A program made the position numbers and the translations under genes. Shown piece by piece: positions 3,542-5,532 of a stretch of 5,532 nucleotides of DNA (positions are counted from its first letter, which is position 1; the number at the start of each line of letters is the position of its first letter). The notes below the pieces were generated by a model that saw nothing but the letters and a program-made list of their open reading frames with translations, searched no databases and was not told the origin of the DNA. Origin of the DNA: Clostridia bacterium (GTDB lineage: Bacteria; Bacillota_A; Clostridia; Oscillospirales; CAG-272); NCBI GenBank assembly GCA_017453335.1, contig JAFTKI010000044.1, forward strand, positions 1 to 5,532. Reading direction: 5' to 3'.

Positions 3542-5532
3542 ATGAAACTCAAAAAACTTTTGCTCACGGCAATGGCAGTCTTCTTGCTCTTGACAACGGT
3601 TTGCATCGTTGCGGTATCCGCTTCAAATGAAACCGCTGCTGCGACCGATCGAGATCTGAAGATCTATGCCAAAAATCTTTCCTTGGAAGATTCGGTGTAC
3701 CTCCTTTATGCCGTTCCCGTTGAGGGAACCGAGGGCGCCGACAGCGTACAAATGCTCTTTTGGCTCACACCGCAGAACGAATACGTGAACGGTACACAAG
3801 ACTATACCCTTTCGCCCGAGCCCGCGACCACCACGATCGGCGGCAATTCATATTATGTCTTCGAATTTCGCGAGTTGGCGGCAAAGCAAATGACTGTGGA
3901 TGTTTACGCGCGCGTATATGCAACCGATGAAAACGGTGAATATTACAGCGATCTGGACAAATACAGCATTCTGCAATATGCCTACAACAAGTTGGGCAAG
4001 ACTTCGTCTACCACGCCCGATGAAAAAACGAAAAATCTGTTGAATAACATGCTTGCATACGGTGCGGCAGCACAAGAATATTTCGGAGAGAATACCAACC
4101 GCTTGGCAAATGCATCGTATTATCAAATCAAGGTGCAAAATGCCCTGCTGCCCGACGGCACGGCACAAGGCTTGTACACGTCTGGCACGCAGTTGAGCGT
4201 TACGGCAAGCGAAACCAATACGGTGGGTGAAGTGTTCCTGTATTGGGAGAACAGCGCGGGCGCGGTGGTAAGCGAGGAGTTGAATTACACCATCACCGTT
4301 TCGAGCCAAAATGAAACCTATACTGCGGTTTATGGCGTGATAGAAACACCTGTAATCGATCCTTTGGTTTACACCGAGCAATCGGACGGAACCTATAGCG
4401 TCAAGGCAAATCCCGACGTGGAGCTGCCTGCGGCGATCGCAATTCCCGCAACCTACAATGAAAAAGCGGTGACCGTGATCGAGGAAAACGCATTTTTAGA
4501 TTGCACGGGACTCACAAGCATCAGCCTGCCCTACGGCATCAAGACGATTGGCGACAAGGCATTTTCGGGTTGTACGGGACTCACCGCAATTGACCTGCCC
4601 GCAACGGTGACGACGATCGGCACAAGAGCGTTTTATAGTTGCACAGGGATTTCCGAGATCACCATTCCCGAATCGGTAACAAGCATCGGGACACAACCTT
4701 TCTATAAATGCGACAACCTGAAAACCGTTTATTACAACGGTCAATACGGAAGCCAAGACAACCCTTTTCTGAATGTTCAAAGCATCGAAACAGTGATCTT
4801 TGGTGGAACGTGGGTTCCTTCTTACGCTTTGTACAATCGCACCTATCCCATAACCGTAGTGATCGATGACAATGTAAAAGGCATCGGCATTTATGCGTTC
4901 CATGGTTGCAGGAACCTGACAAGCATCACGATCCCCAACAGCGTGACCAGCATCGGCAATTTTGCGTTCCAGTATTGCAGTAGCCTGACAAGCATCACAA
5001 TCCCAGACAGCGTGACCAGCATCGGTCACTATGCGTTCAACGGTTGCAGTAGCCTTACCAGCATCGAAATCCCCGATAGCGTGACCAGCATCAGCTTTGG
5101 GGCATTCTATGGTTGCAGTAGCCTGACAAGCATCACAATCCCAGACAGCGTGACCAACATCGACGGTTATGTGTTCGAGGGTTGCAGTGGCTTGACGAGC
5201 ATCACAATTCCCGAAAGTGTGACAAGCATCAACATTGAGGCGTTCAAAGATTGCAGTAGCCTTACAAGCATCACGATTCCAGACAGCGTGACCAGCATCG
5301 GCGAGTATGCTTTCTATGGTTGCAGTAGCCTTACAAGCATCACGATCCCCAACAGCGTGATCAGTATCGACTCTTATACGTTCAAGGGTTGCAGCAGCCT
5401 GACAAGTATCACCATTCCCGAAAGTGTGATGAGCATCGACACTGAGGCATTCTATGGTTGCAGTAGCCTGACAAGTATCACGATCCCCGACAGCGTGACC
5501 AGCATCGGCTGGTATGCGTTCTATGGTTGCAG
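3542..5532 (+). CDS. Secreted BspA-like leucine-rich-repeat surface protein, 3' end beyond the window
   Basis: An uninterrupted frame of 663 codons runs off the right edge. Residues 1-27 are a Sec signal peptide: MKLKK, a hydrophobic core, and likely cleavage after VSA. Cys21 is not in a proper lipobox, so it is probably not a lipoprotein. Residues 28 to about 200 form an extracellular domain without a name that I know, containing YSILQYAYNKLGK from residue 141. About 200-265 resembles a bacterial surface repeat of the Listeria-Bacteroides (Flg_new) type: LYWENSAG from 233, YTAVYG from 260. From about 290 come LRR_5 (BspA/TpLRR) repeats of 23 residues: three diverged copies at 324-392, a 66-residue stretch of degenerate repeats at 393-458, then nine near-identical copies from 459, each like LTSITIPDSVTSIG then AF.GCSS. 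Such proteins act in adhesion and host or matrix contact. The cell-wall anchor, if any, lies outside. It is likely cotranscribed with the peptide gene. Confidence 0.92.
   Translation, partial: MKLKKLLLTAMAVFLLLTTVCIVAVSASNETAAATDRDLKIYAKNLSLEDSVYLLYAVPVEGTEGADSVQMLFWLTPQNEYVNGTQDYTLSPEPATTTIGGNSYYVFEFRELAAKQMTVDVYARVYATDENGEYYSDLDKYSILQYAYNKLGKTSSTTPDEKTKNLLNNMLAYGAAAQEYFGENTNRLANASYYQIKVQNALLPDGTAQGLYTSGTQLSVTASETNTVGEVFLYWENSAGAVVSEELNYTITVSSQNETYTAVYGVIETPVIDPLVYTEQSDGTYSVKANPDVELPAAIAIPATYNEKAVTVIEENAFLDCTGLTSISLPYGIKTIGDKAFSGCTGLTAIDLPATVTTIGTRAFYSCTGISEITIPESVTSIGTQPFYKCDNLKTVYYNGQYGSQDNPFLNVQSIETVIFGGTWVPSYALYNRTYPITVVIDDNVKGIGIYAFHGCRNLTSITIPNSVTSIGNFAFQYCSSLTSITIPDSVTSIGHYAFNGCSSLTSIEIPDSVTSISFGAFYGCSSLTSITIPDSVTNIDGYVFEGCSGLTSITIPESVTSINIEAFKDCSSLTSITIPDSVTSIGEYAFYGCSSLTSITIPNSVISIDSYTFKGCSSLTSITIPESVMSIDTEAFYGCSSLTSITIPDSVTSIGWYAFYGC
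4916..5532 (+). repeat. Nine tandem 69-bp LRR-coding repeats, the last incomplete
   Basis: Units start at 4916, 4985, 5054, 5123, 5192, 5261, 5330, 5399 and 5468 with no change of spacing. The last is cut by the window end. Stretches such as AGCATCAC, GACAGCGTGACCAGCATC and GGTTGCAGTAGC recur almost unchanged. Three older 69-bp units at 4511-4717 are much more diverged. Variation sits mainly at three spots per unit: D/N/E before SV, the residues before the A/V/T-F pair, and the pair before the Cys. Confidence 0.95.

Noticed and set aside
3542..3625. Lipoprotein signal for the LRR protein
   Set aside because: Cys21 is preceded by TTV, which does not fit a lipobox. A signal peptidase I site after VSA at residue 27 fits better.
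3442..3630. A 62-codon frame overlapping the peptide gene and the LRR gene start
   Set aside because: It has no ribosome site and overlaps both better-supported genes in another frame, including the signal-peptide region.
3848..5029. Two 177-codon minus-strand frames opposite the LRR gene
   Set aside because: They mirror the secreted LRR protein coding strand, including its repeats, and have no start signals or recognisable domains.
4916..5532. A CRISPR-like or non-coding tandem repeat array
   Set aside because: The 69-bp period is a multiple of three, the frame stays open throughout, and the units encode a classic BspA-type LRR.

Overview
The window looks like part of a chromosome from a Gram-positive, probably gut-dwelling, member of the Clostridia. 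The evidence is a Spo0A-type sporulation regulator at the left edge, strong AGGAGG-type ribosome sites, TTTACA/TATAAT promoter sequence, U-tract terminators, and a secreted BspA-like leucine-rich-repeat (LRR) surface protein at the right edge. I cannot name a species from sequence alone. By eye, spo0A and the LRR gene are close to 50% G+C, while the integrase gene, the WYL-regulator gene and the intergenic DNA are clearly more AT-rich.

Layout, left to right. (1) The 3' part of a spo0A-like gene, cut by the window edge; its phosphoacceptor aspartate appears to be replaced by glutamate. (2) A 191-bp AT-rich gap with a weak terminator-like hairpin and an imperfect tandem duplication of about 60-68 bp. 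(3) A complete tyrosine recombinase gene. (4) A strong shared hairpin terminator between convergent genes. (5) A WYL-domain transcription regulator on the minus strand. (6) A divergent control region with a promoter for each direction. (7) A striking, apparently structured leader or small RNA of about 210 nt. It starts at the predicted transcription start, is closed by a perfect 16-bp helix, and ends in two consecutive terminator hairpins. (8) A 37-residue peptide gene behind a very good ribosome site. (9) A secreted LRR protein gene that runs off the right edge.

The peptide and LRR genes look like one transcription unit, 29 nt apart, reached only by read-through of the terminators at the end of the leader RNA. 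The WYL regulator is transcribed divergently from this unit and is a natural candidate for its controller, but that is inference from position. The most interesting part of the window is 3136-3512: strong promoter, nested self-complementary RNA, mutually exclusive terminator helices, and then a peptide resembling the leader and core of a ribosomally made, modified peptide. Two readings of the 16-bp inverted repeat compete: an RNA switch, or an invertible DNA segment acted on by a tyrosine recombinase such as the one encoded nearby. I favour the RNA reading because the interior is also self-complementary.
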